DNA from: Papio anubis
Taxonomy: Eukaryota > Chordata > Mammalia > Primates > Cercopithecidae
NCBI RefSeq assembly: GCF_008728515.1
Contig: NC_044980.1
Span: forward strand, 33,806,290 to 33,870,289
Length of the DNA: 64,000 nucleotides
Reading direction: 5' to 3'
Shown here: in pieces, positions 1-12,800 of the stretch
Layout: each line of letters opens with the position of its first letter
Numbering within the stretch: position 1 is the stretch's first letter
Notes under the pieces: model-generated
Database searches by the model: none
Told to the model about the DNA's origin: nothing
The model's input: the letters and a program-made list of their open reading frames with translations, nothing else
Program-made: the position numbers and the translations under genes

Positions 1-434
1 TCACAACACCTGAGCACACGGCAGCAGCAGTAGAAGGCAGCTACAAAATGACTGCAGTACAGTGTGTACTCCCGTTGGTTTTATGCGGCTATGATTTAAC
101 CTTGCATCTTTACATTTGTTTACATTTCTCTGGACTGTGAATAGCACCATGTACTGTATATGTGTGTAAACTTTGAGAAAATTTAGCATTTTATAATAGG
201 TTTGTGCATATTTTGTAGTAGCACATGATAAAAGACTAGTATATACATATATTTTATGCATTCATGACATACCTTTTAAATTTTTAAAAAATATTTCTAG
301 GCAACAGTTTGTGTTTTTTTAGATTGTCAAAAATCTCCAAAAAAAAAAAAAAAACTTCCAATGTATTTATTGAAAAAAATCTGTGTATAAGTGGATTTAT
401 ACAGTTAAAACCCATGTTGTTCAAGGGTCAACTG
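1..434 (-). mobile_element. Tigger-type DNA transposon fossil (partial)
   Basis: The right end, gttgttcaagggtcaactg followed by TA, is the inverted terminal repeat of pogo/Tigger elements, preceded by the typical subterminal sequence at about 355-415. The left part continues off the window. Open frames inside are not intact. Confidence 0.65.
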
Positions 435-598
435 TATTTGGAAGTGTCTTTAGCCTCAGCCTGTTTGAGGTCACCAAAACTGCCTTGGAAGGAATAGTTT
501 GATCCTTCTGAAACACTTGCCCTGATCTGATTTACTGAACTCATCATAACATGTTATAAGTTAGAAAGGACCTATTTACTTTATAAAGAAACTAGGGA

Positions 599-906
599 TG
601 GCCAGGCATGGTGGCTCAAGCCTGTAATCCCAGCACTTTGGGAGGCCGAGGTGGGCGGATCATCTGAGGTCAGGAGTTCGAGACCAGCCTGACCAACATG
701 GCGAAACCCCGTCTCTGCTAAAAATACAAAAATTAGCTGGGTGTGATCATGGGTGTCTGTAATCCCAGCTACTTGGGAGGCTGAGGCAGGAGAATCACTT
801 GAACCCGGGAGGTGGAAGTTGCAGTGAGCCAGGATTGTGCCATTGCACTCCAGACTGGGCGACAAGAGCAAAACTCCGTCTAAATAATAATAATAATAAT
901 AATAAT
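599..906 (+). mobile_element. Alu
   Basis: Full-length, starting ggccaggcatggtggctca, with both arms. The tail has become a (TAA)n microsatellite at 882-906. Confidence 0.95.
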
Positions 907-2440
907 ACAGCTCAAAGACCCTGTGTCTTTGGGGATCCAAGTGTATCACTATCAATATCTGTATCAATGCACTCAGTGCTTATAGAACCACATTTTGGGT
1001 CTTCATTCAGGAAATTATTTCAGTCATTTGTTCAGCCTGTAAAATTTAAGAATCAACCAGTACCTAAGGTATAGTGAGTTGTGTTCTGCTGTGGCAGAAG
1101 CACACATATACCAACTAAGCCAAAGGCTTGTCCACTGACTGGTAGGCCTTCTCCTGGCAGTTGCCGACTAACTCCCAGGATGCTTTAGGGTTGGCACTCA
1201 GGATCAAGGTCCCACATTGCAGCCCTGGCTGAAAACAGCTATATATTCCATTGCCCTTCTCTGCGGTGCTTATTAACTGGTCACTTGGCCTGTCATTGTT
1301 CATTTTAGCCCTGTCTGGAGATGAGGCTGCTGTTCCTCCCCAGAATATTCTGAATTGATTACAGTAGCTTCAGAAGAGTTGCTTCCATTTTCACATACGT
1401 AGTTGAAAATGGCTTTTCAACAATGACTGACATTTAAAAAAAAAAAAAAGAATAACAGAAAGAAATGGCCATGTAGACTCCATTTTGGGTGGCACCAAAA
1501 TTTATAAAATGTTACTATTTTGCAATCCTAAGATGTCCAAACTGACAAACCTGTATCAATAAACAGTAGCATAAGTGTAACACTGTGAAATAAAATTTTA
1601 TGGTGTACCTGTTCCTGCATTTGAAAGTTGTTTTTAATGTTTAAAGTTTTTCTTTATTGTCACTGTAAAGTTGCTATTGTCTGGGGTTTTGATGTTAAAA
1701 TGTTTTATAAAATGGTGGTGATACTGAATGGTATAATTTTAACATCCTTATACCTGGTAAAATAAGTTGGCACCTATGTTGGTCCCCAAAGTTTTTCCCA
1801 AAGGCATTTTTAAAGCTGTTTTAGGTTCATGCAAAATTAAGGGAAAGCTACAGAGATTTCCCATTTACCCCCTACCCCCACACATACCTGGCTTCTCCCT
1901 TATCAACATCTCCCACCGGAGTGGTACATTTGTGACAGCTGATGAACCCACACTGACACACCATTATTACCCAAGTCCACAGTTTACATGAGGGTTCACT
2001 CTTGATGGTATACATTCTGTGGGTTTGGAAAAATTATAATGACATGTATCCACCATTATAGTATCATACATATTAGTTTCACTGCCCTAAAAATCCTCTG
2101 TGCCCTGCCCAAAAGTTTTAAAATTTTACTATTTTGGTGAAATCCCGAAGTCTTAACAAGCCACATTAGAAATATAAAGTTGCATTCTCACTGCAAAACC
2201 ACAGAAGCTACTTTCTAAATTCAACCAATCTGGATAACCCAATCCAATCAAACACTTGACATTTCTAACAGATCTGAGCTAACATACAGAGCTCTTACAA
2301 TTCTTCTGAATTAGCTAACAAGCACTGACATTTTTTAGGTGGATGAGGATTATTTTCCAACAATCTCTGCACCAAGTTAGAAAAAAATAATTCAAGCCCA
2401 GATCAAGCTGTCTCACATACAGATTTCAATAAATATTTTT
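907..2440. other. Intergenic, no gene recognised
   Basis: Unique-looking AT-rich DNA with an A-run at 1435-1449 and an AATAAA at 1558-1563. I could not assign it to a gene or repeat family. Confidence 0.4.
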
Positions 2441-2743
2441 ATTTTTTGTTGAGACACAGTCCCACTCTCCTGCCAGGCTGTAGTGTAGTGGCATGATCAT
2501 AGCTCACTGCAGCCTTGAACTCCTGGGCTCAAGCAATCCTCCTGCTTTAGCTTCTGGAGTAGCTGGGACTACATGCATACTCCAAACCTGGCTAAAAAAA
2601 AAAAAAAAAAAAAAAAAAAATTTAGAGATGAGGTCTTGCTATGTTGGCCAGACTGGTCTCAAAACTCCTGGGCTAAAATGGTCCTCCTGCCTCGGCCCCC
2701 CAATGTGCTGGGACTACAGGTGAAAGCCACCACACCTAGCTCA
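2441..2743 (-). mobile_element. Alu (old, AluJ-like)
   Basis: Reverse-orientation Alu with many substitutions; the central A-rich linker is expanded to a run of A at 2594-2620. Confidence 0.9.
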
Positions 2744-2786
2744 ATGAACATTTTTTAGCAAGCAAACAAAAAAGTTTATGTAACCG

Positions 2787-3093
2787 GCTAGGCGTGGTGG
2801 CTCACACCTGTAATCCCAGGCACTTTGGGAGGCTGCAGTGGGAGGATCACGAAGTCAAAAGATCAAGACCATCCTGGCCAACATGGTGAAACCCCATCAC
2901 TACTAAAAATACAAAAATTAGCTGGATGTGGTCGCAGGCACCTGTAGTCCCAGCTACTCGGGAGGCTGAGGCAGGAGAATTGCTTGAATCTGGGAGGCAG
3001 AGGTTGCAGTGAGCTGAGATCGCACCACTGCACTCCAGCCTGGCAACAGAGTGGGACTTCATCTCAAAAAAAAAAAAAAAAAGAAAGAAAAAA
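2787..3093 (+). mobile_element. Alu
   Basis: Both arms present, poly-A tail at 3066-3082. It lies 43 bases from the preceding opposite-strand Alu. Confidence 0.95.
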
Positions 3094-4401
3094 GTTTATG
3101 TAACCTGTATTAAAGGTCCACTTAAGGCAGGCTTGACAATATTCCAGAAATAGTACTCTCCTAACCTAGTTAGCCAAGGCAACCAGAAATCCTTGGACAA
3201 AATGGCAGGAAGCAAGACCATTTTGGGATCAAGTGTCAGGCACCATGCCTGAGGGTAAAGGCCATAGGCTTCACTAGATTGTTACTTCCTTTTCACTTAA
3301 ATATGAGGATTACTCTGAAATAATTTAGTAAGTTCACATATCCTGAATACCTCTAGTTTTGCCACTGAGAGCCACTACTAGTATCTATTATAATGATCAA
3401 CAAGCTATGAATTTCAAAACTATACTTCACACATTTACTCTGCTGATTATCAAAACCTCTGGATGTGACTGAGATACAGATAGAGAAAGCACTTGAAACC
3501 ACTGCCTTTGGTCTTTCTGATTAGAATACTAGCTGTCCACTCCTGAGAGAGAAATCCTGTTAGAGCTAATGACTCCTCCTGGGGTGTTTGTAACCTGATA
3601 CTAGTATAAAACAGCGCTGCCTATTCCAAAGAGAGAATGAAAGCAAATTACAAACATAATTGGGAAAAGAAAAAATACTCCACACTCCAATTTCTCAGGA
3701 CCCAATAGATTTTATTTCAGGTGGGGATAAGGGACAAGCAGTGTGAAGACAGGGAAGGAGAGAAGGAAGTCTCTATGTTCTGAATGATTCCCTACCCCAC
3801 TGTTGAGAGTGCCACATTCTGCCCTTTTACAATTTTAATTAATTTTTACTGGGACTTTGATAATACCACAGAAACCCTGTGGCTTCCTGTTAAAATGATT
3901 GTGTTACAAGCCTTATTTTTATTAGAAAAGTGAAATTTAACAAATATTTTTATTTGTATTATTTTGAAGCATTTCACCAATTCTAGGTGGAAGCACTACA
4001 TCATTGAATGGGAAATCAACAAATGAAAAATGAAAAAAAAGATTACTTATCCATTCACAGTAAGCACAATTTTACTAGAAAGAGAGATAAACTTCAAAAA
4101 GACAGAACTAAAAGTCACATATAAGACTGTGTTCTTCTATATGCTACACATCAATTTGTAGTGGCACCAAAGTGTCGCCTGCTCTGCCTGAGGGAGCACT
4201 CCCCCTAGTGGTTTTGCATAGGAAATAAAGTTAAACTTTTATTAAAGTAAAAATGCCTGGGTCAAATACAACACACATAAGGAGGAAATTCTTTATAAAG
4301 TAAGTACCTTGATGTTAGGGTGACTTAGAAACAATTCTTAGTCTCTGAATTCTAAATAGCTGAAGACATGCAGCTAAAACAATAATTTTTATTTTAATTT
4401 T
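3094..4401. other. Intergenic or RAD1 downstream flank
   Basis: AT-rich DNA without a recognised gene or repeat. A minus-strand AATAAA near 3712 could serve a long RAD1 3' UTR, but nothing else supports it. Confidence 0.3.
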
Positions 4402-4696
4402 TCATTGTTTTTGAGACGGAGTCTTGCTCTGTCACCCAGGCTGGAGTGCAAGGGCGCAATCTCGGCTCACTGCAACCCCCGCCTCCCAGGTTCAAGTGAT
4501 TCTCTTGCCTCAGCCTCTCGAGTAGCTGGAATTACAGACACCCACCACCACACCCGGCTAAGTTTTGTATTTTTAGTAGAGACGGGGGTTTCACCATGTT
4601 GGCTAGGCTGATCTCGAGCTCCTGACCTCAGATGACCCACCCGCCACGGCTTCCCAAAGTGCTGGGATTACAGGTGTGAGCCACCACGCCCGGCCT
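4402..4696 (-). mobile_element. Alu
   Basis: Starts ttttgagacggagtcttgct and ends cacgcccggcc; nearly full length. Confidence 0.95.
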
Positions 4697-4794
4697 AAAA
4701 TAATAGTTTTAAATGTGCAAAAATATCCATCCTTACTGAGCTGATTTATATTTGTTTCAAATTCTTTTTAGATTCAACTTTTAAAAATACATTA

Positions 4795-5082
4795 GGCCAG
4801 GCGTGGTGGCTCACACCTGCAATCCCAGCCTTTTGGGAGGCCAAGGCGGGTGGATTGCTTGAGCTCAGGAGTTCAAGATTACCCTAGGCAACATAGTGAA
4901 ACCCCGTCTCTACAAAAATACAAAAATTAGCAGGGCATGGTGGCATGCACCTATAGTCCTAACTATTTGGGAGGCTGAGATGGGAGGATTGCTTGAGCCT
5001 AGGTAGTGAACTGTGATCCTACAACTGTACTCCAGCCTGGGCAACAGAGCAAGATCTTGTCTCCAAAAATAAAAATAAAAAA
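4795..5082 (+). mobile_element. Alu (AluJ-like)
   Basis: Starts ggccaggcgtggtggctc, shortened right arm, A-rich tail. Confidence 0.93.
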
Positions 5083-5430
5083 CCTTAGATCAAAATAAAT
5101 TTAGAGCTAAATCATCAGAATTAAACAGTGACTAATAAGATGCTAACAGAAAATCTGAAATTGGAGATTCTTTCATATAACAAAGTTCCTAAATGCCTAT
5201 TATGTATTAGGCATGCTGAGATTGAGAGACTTATTAGTTATCAGGTACTGACCCTGGCCACCTCCCAAAATTGTCCATATGCCTGGGAAGCAGTGCCTGC
5301 CACTGTGCTGGAGTGGCCTCCTTGCAGCACACTTTGCTGTAATACTCTCCAAACCAATTTTCTCTAACACTATGTGACCTATATTGAGGTAGGGCATTCC
5401 AATATATCTTCCAATTTTGGTGAATATCAC

Positions 5431-5602
5431 TGAATGGTTCTCAACAATTAATACTTTGGTACACTTTTATTTGGGGGAGGTGGTGGTCACAATGACTAGC
5501 ATCAGTGGGTAAGGGCCAGAAAGGCTAAATGAATCCTGCAAAGGGATGACAGTTTTTTATCCTAAAGAACCATCTCACTCAAAAGGCCAATAGTGCCGTC
5601 CA
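5431..5602 (+). mobile_element. MER20 (hAT-Charlie MITE)
   Basis: Opens aatggttctcaac, contains ggtggtcacaatgactagcatcagtgggtaagggccag in degraded form, and ends near ccaatagtgccg, the MER20 pattern. Confidence 0.7.
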
Positions 5603-6064
5603 CGAACGGACACTGAGCTGTTGTCACCTGGTACGGTAACAAAGACAGAAGCTTCACTGTACTCATGTAATTTTTTCTATAGAGAGTAAGTCAGATAATT
5701 TTAGTATTGTATTTTATTAAATATATTTATATGCCACAAAAATTATTTTAGTGACAACTACCAGGAAAGTACAAAATCACTTAATAACTGGTTTTCTACA
5801 TCTTGATTTGTCAAGAAACTCATAGGCAAATGGAAAGTAATAAGTACTGACTGCCGTTACTTACTACAGTGAACAGTTTTGAGAACAAGAAGAAAACCTG
5901 TAACACTAAAAATTGCTTTATATCCCGTTAACAGATCTCTTTAAAAGGTCTACTTTAAAAATAAATCACATAAAGAATTGTTCAGACTTGTTTAGTGATG
6001 CCTTAACTTCAGAACATTTGCAAGGAAATTACATGTAAAAGCAATTATCTCAATACAATTAAAT

Positions 6065-6105
6065 CCTATTAAAGAAAAAAAGTTTCCTATTAAAGAAAAA
6101 AGTTT
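6065..6105. repeat. Tandem duplication, two 20-21 base units
   Basis: cctattaaagaaaaaaagttt is followed directly by the same unit one A shorter. Confidence 0.85.
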
Positions 6106-6114
6106 CCTTTAAAC

Positions 6115-6260
6115 CAGTGGTTCCCAAAATTTAGCATGCATCAGAATCTCCTGAGGGAAGCTTGTTAAAATACAGAATGCTGGCCTCCTCCCCAGAGTTT
6201 GCTACAAGTTTGCAGGCCATTCTGATGTTGGTGTGGGCACAACACTTTGAGAACCACCAC
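6115..6260 (+). mobile_element. MER5A (hAT-Charlie MITE)
   Basis: Terminal inverted repeats cagtggttccc and gagaaccacc, with the internal catcagaatctcctg motif of MER5A. Confidence 0.8.
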
Positions 6261-6471
6261 TTTATGATCTAGTCTCTAGAATTCAAACTAATAAGCAATG
6301 CTCATATGCCTTTGCTTTTTCTAATAGTAAATAAAGAAAAGAACATTTCAGGTAGCTGCATCAAACTTTAAGCCTTTAGACTCTTGAAATGTTACATTGA
6401 CTCACATAACTGTGAGTTCAAAAGACAGAACTAAAGGACAGCCCTTAATAATCTATGACTATATGAAAACA

Positions 6472-6670
6472 TTTATTTACATGCCCTCTACAAAATGTAT
6501 TTAGAAAACACAGTAACTATTAGGTACACGACCTTGCTCCTATCTTCCCCACAGTGCTTCTTCTCTATAGAAAATCCAATATGAAATTATAAAGAGTACT
6601 GTACACAGAATAAGAACTTCATCTGTCATAAATGTACACATAAATATCAGTGAATTGTCATACTCAAGAC
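6472..6670 (-). other. RAD1: RAD1 3' UTR, proximal part
   Basis: AT-rich non-coding sequence after the RAD1 stop. A minus-strand AATAAA (plus-strand TTTATT) lies at 6472-6477, about 195 bases past the stop, and could end a short transcript. Further AATAAA motifs occur beyond it, so the true end is not settled. Confidence 0.4.
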
Positions 6671-6848
6671 TCAAGATTCAGGAACTTCTTCATCAGGGCA
6701 GCAGTAATATTCCACAAAACATATTTGTCCATCTTCATTTCTAATCATATACTGTAATGAAAGGAAGCCTCTGTTATCTGTCCGAATAGATACCTTACAA
6801 GATAGGACTAATGCCTTTGTAGAGGGTTTCAGTAAAGAAATCTTGTAT
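6671..6848 (-). CDS. RAD1: RAD1 last coding exon, residues 222-280 and stop
   Basis: Acceptor tctacag. It encodes YKISLLKPSTKALVL through CCPDEEVPES, then TGA. An extra T before the expected last codons gives ...GAA TCT TGA, so the usual Glu-Ser end is missing. Confidence 0.95.
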
Positions 6849-9800
6849 CTGTAGAAAACAAAATAAAAAGCTGTTATATCAACACAGTGAACACTGCTCA
6901 GAACTCCCAAGGACAAAAAGTAGCAAAACTAAGAATAAAATCAGGTACTTATCCAATTTGCTAATATTTTCTCTTGATGTTTTTAAAATTCATCCACTGT
7001 TAGAACCCTACATCCCCTAGTAAGTCCAGCACTCTACTGTTTATTTTTATAAAATGCTGTGCATTTTAATTAACAGATTGAAAGTGTTTTTATTTAACAG
7101 AAATCTGGTATTTAACCTCCTCTTTATCACCAATGGGAACCTCTATATTAAGAACTGACCTGTTGACTTGGGTCTGATTACAATGAAATGCTTCCATCAA
7201 ATCAGAATCTTTGGGATAGTCAAGGTGGGAACTTCCTGCATTTCCAAAAGTAGATAACCTATAGAAAATGATTACCTCATTTATTCATTGGTCCAAAAAT
7301 AAACCACATTAGGATCAAAATAAAGGAAACACTTCCTTAAGAAATTCATACTAGTGGAGGAAACAGACATGTACACAAATGCTTACAACACACGATAACA
7401 AGTACCATAATAAAGCTCCCACTAGAGTTCCGAGAGTTCAGGGCAACTAATCAACGGCTTTGAAGAAAATCAATTGTAAAAGGAAAAGGGTAGTGGACAC
7501 TTTAATTTCATTACCCTAATCCTACTCTGAAAATGACTTTTCCTCATCCTTAAGTCAGAAATATATAATGAGAGAGAGAATTGAAGACTGATGGAAGACC
7601 TTGATCTAAGTCAACTGTAACCCTTAGGTCTGTTCCTAATCCTACACCGAGGAATTACAGCTTTTCTGTATCTTAGACTGCTCTCAAGGCTATTTCATGG
7701 TTTTCCTCACTTGGTAACACCAAAAGTTATTTGTAGACAATTTGTAAGTGTTAATATGCTGATTTAATCTGCAAGAACTTCTGAAGCATTTGCTGCAGGG
7801 TTAGCACATTGCTAACTATTATATGAGCATGGTGATAAGATCCAGGTTGGTTTTCTCTAAGCTCCATTTCTGCCCCCCATCTTCCAGGTGTTGGTTTTCC
7901 TGGGGTCCATCTTTTCTTTCTTCTAATATAATCTCTCTCTCTGACCCGTCTCATCCATGCCCAGCCATGATGATGGTTCCCAAATCTAAATTTCCAGTCT
8001 AAATGGATCTCCTGAGCACCATAACTATGCATCCAGCTACTCCCTAGTGTCACAGGTACTTAAAATTTAACATATCCAGGAAAAAATTTCAACTCCTACC
8101 TCCCCTACCATTAAATTGAACATATCCAGGAAAAAATTTCAAGTCCTACCTCCCTACCACCAAATTGTTTCCCATCCTGGAGATGAAAGAGATCATGGTC
8201 CATCTAGTTACCCAGGCTGAGAGAGATCACTGAGGAGATCCTCTGAAATATTGTTTAAGTACCTGAAATTTTTCACTTCATTCCACTGCTAAAGTAGGGT
8301 GTCCAATTTCCATTTTGGTTAACACTTTTATCGGACCCTGAGCCAAATTCTTAACTCCCCAAAGTCATGAGAAGGGCCTGTGATTCTTTTTCTTTTTTTG
8401 AGACAGAGTCTCACTCTGTCACCCAGGCTGGAGTGCAGTGGTGAAATCTCAGCTCACTGCAACATCTGCCTCCTGGGTTCAAGTGACTCTCCCACCTCAG
8501 CCTCCCGAGTAGCTGGGATTATAGGCACGCGCCACCACACCCAACTAATTTTTCTACTTTTAGTAGAGACAGGGTTTCACCATGTTGGCCAGGCTGGTCT
8601 TGAACTCCTGACCTCAAATGATCCGCCCACTTCAGCCTCCCAAAGTGCTGGGATTACAGGTGTGAGCCACTGCACTTTTACAGCCAGGCCTGTAATTCTT
8701 CTAAAGTAGTTACAAAAAGAATACCTTATTCCTTTTATTCCATATGTCTTTAGTGCCTTTATTTAACATTCTGAAATATTTCAAAAAGAGAGTATTTAGA
8801 TCCTGAAATATTCTGAAAAGAGAATATTTAGATCCTCTCTCTAAATTGCTAGAATCTCTAAACTGAGTCTAACCCTGAACAGACACTTGTGTTAAAGTAT
8901 CAGGAGCAGCTTTTTTGATATGGTACTCCTGCTGACAACTGCCCTATCTTGGGAAGCCAGCTTTGAGCAATCATCTCTAAATCCTTATATAAGCGTTTCC
9001 CAGGTATCTCTGTGTGCTATATTGGTACTTAATGGTTTGCTGTTTCACGTATGTTGGTTTCACCTTGGTTTTAAGCTGTTCTTCCCATAATGCTTAATAA
9101 GATGAATAAGCACATGGTAGGTGATCAACAGATACTTGGTGACTGAATGAACCATGTGTAGAAAACATTTTCTTCTGCAACCTGAACTTGAAAAAGATAC
9201 CATAATAGAAACACCCTTTCAAACACTTAAACCCAATTTTCCTCATGATGTAACCTATCTATGACAGTAAGTAGTAGTACAATGAAAATACCACTCATTT
9301 ATAAATTAGGGGACTGGGTTTCTCATCTAGATGCCACTACCACCTAAATATGACATAGTGAGTGAATCTTCCTGGGTCTTAAGTTTCTTGAACCATAAAA
9401 TTATGAGGTAACAGTACAAGCTGTCTAAAGTTGTGAAAACTCTAAAAATGTGGATAATAATAATTTTGCACCCTAAGCAAATGTCTAAGTGGGAAGATGG
9501 GAGTACAGACCACATTAACTATAACTGCACTGCTCTCAAGTACCTGAAATAAGGCTTGTCAGGAGACATGGTAATTTGTAGGACTTCACTCGTCATATCC
9601 AATTCAGAAAATGCTTCACGGAGCCCCTCTGACTGCAGAATAATTTTATTAATAACATTGGTGCTGCAGAAATCAAAATCCAAGGTCTCCTCAGGTTCCT
9701 GCGTATTGATTTTGCAGACTGTTACCACTCCTCCTTCTTCCAGAAACAGCATCAAAGGGTAACCATAACCTTGGTAACACATCCGAAGTGCAGTTAAAGT

Positions 9801-12800
9801 CCCTGCAATGGAAAGAAGTCATACTTGGCGTTAGCTTTATAGCTCTGGGTTCAGCTTCTCCTCGAAATGATACATCAAATTTCTCAAGAATAATTTATTC
9901 CGTCCAATTTCTCACATACATGTATTTCCTCATAAAAAGGGATTACATCTTCCCTGATGACAGTTGTGTGTAGACAATTCCAAAAATACAAGAAAACTGG
10001 GAACCAGAATAAAATGTAACATAATTCTTTGGAATCATTTTCAGGTTGTCATAAACACCTCAGAAGTAGCTTGTTGATTTTACATCCCATAAAATTTCAG
10101 AATAGAGAATCTATATGGATCAACACAGCAAGTAACTAAATTGCTGCAGAACAGGGTATGCTATTCCTTGAAGGTTCAATGTGTGTAACAGTGGATTGCT
10201 ATCATCTGTACTGTAACGTCAGTGTACTCACTATGACAAGGATCCTTCTAACTTTTCCAACTGGGAGATATTTATATTTCCTCACATTTTAAAATCAAAC
10301 TGAGAGAAAAAGAGGGTTGTTAATGGTGGTGTAAATTTTAACACTGCAAGCCACTAGCGGCAAGGAGGACTATGACAGGATATTCAAAGTCCTTCTCCTT
10401 GCTGGACTGAGAGCCACAGTGAGGAATGGAACATGACAGATGCTTTTACGAAAAACCAGCTGGAGAACACTGTCATTAGAAAATGTATAATTCAACAGTG
10501 GAACTGTCTGTGGAAAGTTAAAATACACTTTTCTGGAGAACTATATTGAATTTTTCCTAGCTAATCTCCAGGTTGCTTTCCTATGAAATAAAATTCTGGG
10601 GATTCCTTACAGTTTTATACCTACAGCAATTGAATTTCACCATTCTTAAAAATAATTCCCTTAACAAATAAAAAAATATACATTTTAAAGAAAATCATTT
10701 GGCAGCCGGGCACGGTGGCTCGTGCCTGTAATCCCAGCACTTCAGGAGTCTGAGGCGGGCAGATCACCTGAGGTCTGGAGTTTGAGACCAGCCTGGCTAA
10801 CATGGTGAAATCTCATCTCTACTAAAAATACAAAAAAGTAGCCGGGCATGGTGGCACGTGCCTGTAATCCCAGCTACTTGGGAGGCTGAGGCAGGAGAAG
10901 CGCTTGAACCTGGGAGGCAGAGGTTGCAGTAAGCCGAGATTCTGCCATTGTACTCCAGCTTGGGCAACAAGAAAGAAACTCCGTCTCAAAAACACCAAAA
11001 AATCATTTATCAAAATAGACATAACTTATAAAATATGGCTTAAAAGAAACAAATTTTGAACACAGTAAACTAGGAGTCAGGAGAACTGGCTTTCGTTTTT
11101 CTCTGCCACTAACTAGCTGAGTAATTCTGGACAAGTTAGGGAAGAGAAGCAATTAAAACATTTCACAATGTTAAAGATATTAAAGACATGTCCAAAGTAT
11201 TCTTTTGGCCAGTTCAAATTTAAAATCCCTCAAAGCCTTGTAAATTAAAAAAAGATGAATGTAAATACTTTTACAAATATGAAAGAACTATAAACATACT
11301 TGCAATTAACATTGTGAAATGTTAGAACCCATGACTGTGGCCACCGAAAAATGAATTGGCATTAGCTTTCTGAACAAATGTTTATATTCCAAATAACTTC
11401 CTGTATTTTTCTGACCACTGTATATAACACTTTTATGTCTTTATACTGATAATAGTTTACCTGGCATAGGACTTGATCCAAAAATAGACAAACAGTCTAA
11501 AAGGACAGTTAAATTAATTCGAAAAGTAACAGACTCTTCCTGAACTTTAAATTCCTGAAATATTCCAGCCTACGGAAAAAGTAAAAATGAAAATTGTTAT
11601 GTAAAAGAATGAAAATATACAAGGTCCTAGATTTCACTTTATATGTTTAAAAAATACAATACTGTGCTAATCCCATGAGAATAATTTCTGATTAGCAATC
11701 AAAACATCTTAGAGACATCCTTTGAAGCATCCTTATATCCATTCCTGGATCTAAAACTATCCCTCTGGGACTCTCCCTTATCCCGTTTTTGTGCGTATCA
11801 CTACTGCTAAGGTCACTTGGAAAACAGACGGATGACTTGATAATGCATGAGCAATATTAGTTACAACTTTTATTATTATTTTTTATTGATTCGGGGGTCT
11901 CACTATGGTTACTCAGGCTGGTCTTTAATGCCTGAGTTCAAGCGATCTTCGTGCCTCAGCCTCAGTCTCCTGAGCAGCTGGAAATACAGGTGTGAGCCAC
12001 TATACCATGTCGCCGCACAAGGACAAGAACCATGTCTTATTTACCTCTCTATCCCTGAGGTCATGCTGTGCACTTACATGTTAAAAAAAATGCTTAGTTG
12101 AATTTGCAATCCTATCTGAACCATACAAATATTACTTTGGAAGAACAAAAATTCTATTACAACCGGTAAAGGGAAAAAATACTCTTTAGTAACAGCAAGG
12201 TGGTAGTATCGCAGTGGTAAAAAGAGCAGATATTCTGGAAACAAATGTTCAGGGTTCTTATCCCAATTCAGCCACTTACCAGCTGTGGGACTGTTGGCAA
12301 ATCACTTAAAATTGTGCCTCGTTTCCACATATATAAAACGGGAATAACAACAGAACCTGCCTTATAGGATTATTGTTAAAATTAAATAAGTTAAACACTA
12401 AGAAGACTGTAGCCTAGCCGATAGTCTAGTTTAATAAACTTTAGTCATTACTAACCATTATCTCTGTAAAACAAGATGGGAAAAGAATTTGTTACCGGGA
12501 GAGAAAAAAAAAATTCAAGTAATGACGTTTGTTCTCTAACTTAAGACTATTAAGTTATTTATCTATTATTTATTATGACTATTGACTATTAAGTTATTAT
12601 GCGTATTAAGTTATTATGTCTACTAAAACCTTCGGATTTCATTAAATTGCATTTAGAATATCTATGGCACAGGCTTAAAGGCGCCTACTTCCGTACCTGA
12701 ATAAAAGCATTTGCTTGCACACACTTTGCATTTTCCACTGTTACTTTGATACCATTTTTAGTTGCGAAACACGTGGCATGCTCTCGGAAATGAATAGCTT

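Noticed and set aside
1430..1640. A-run and AATAAA resembling a processed pseudogene tail or the 3' end of an upstream gene
   Set aside because: Upstream sequence does not translate into a protein I recognise, and the A-run lies before the signal, which is the wrong order for a retrocopy tail.
8380..8709. Open frames such as this one with RLECSGEISAHCN-type text, and about 30 like it
   Set aside because: Standard translations of Alu sequence, found in most Alus of the window.
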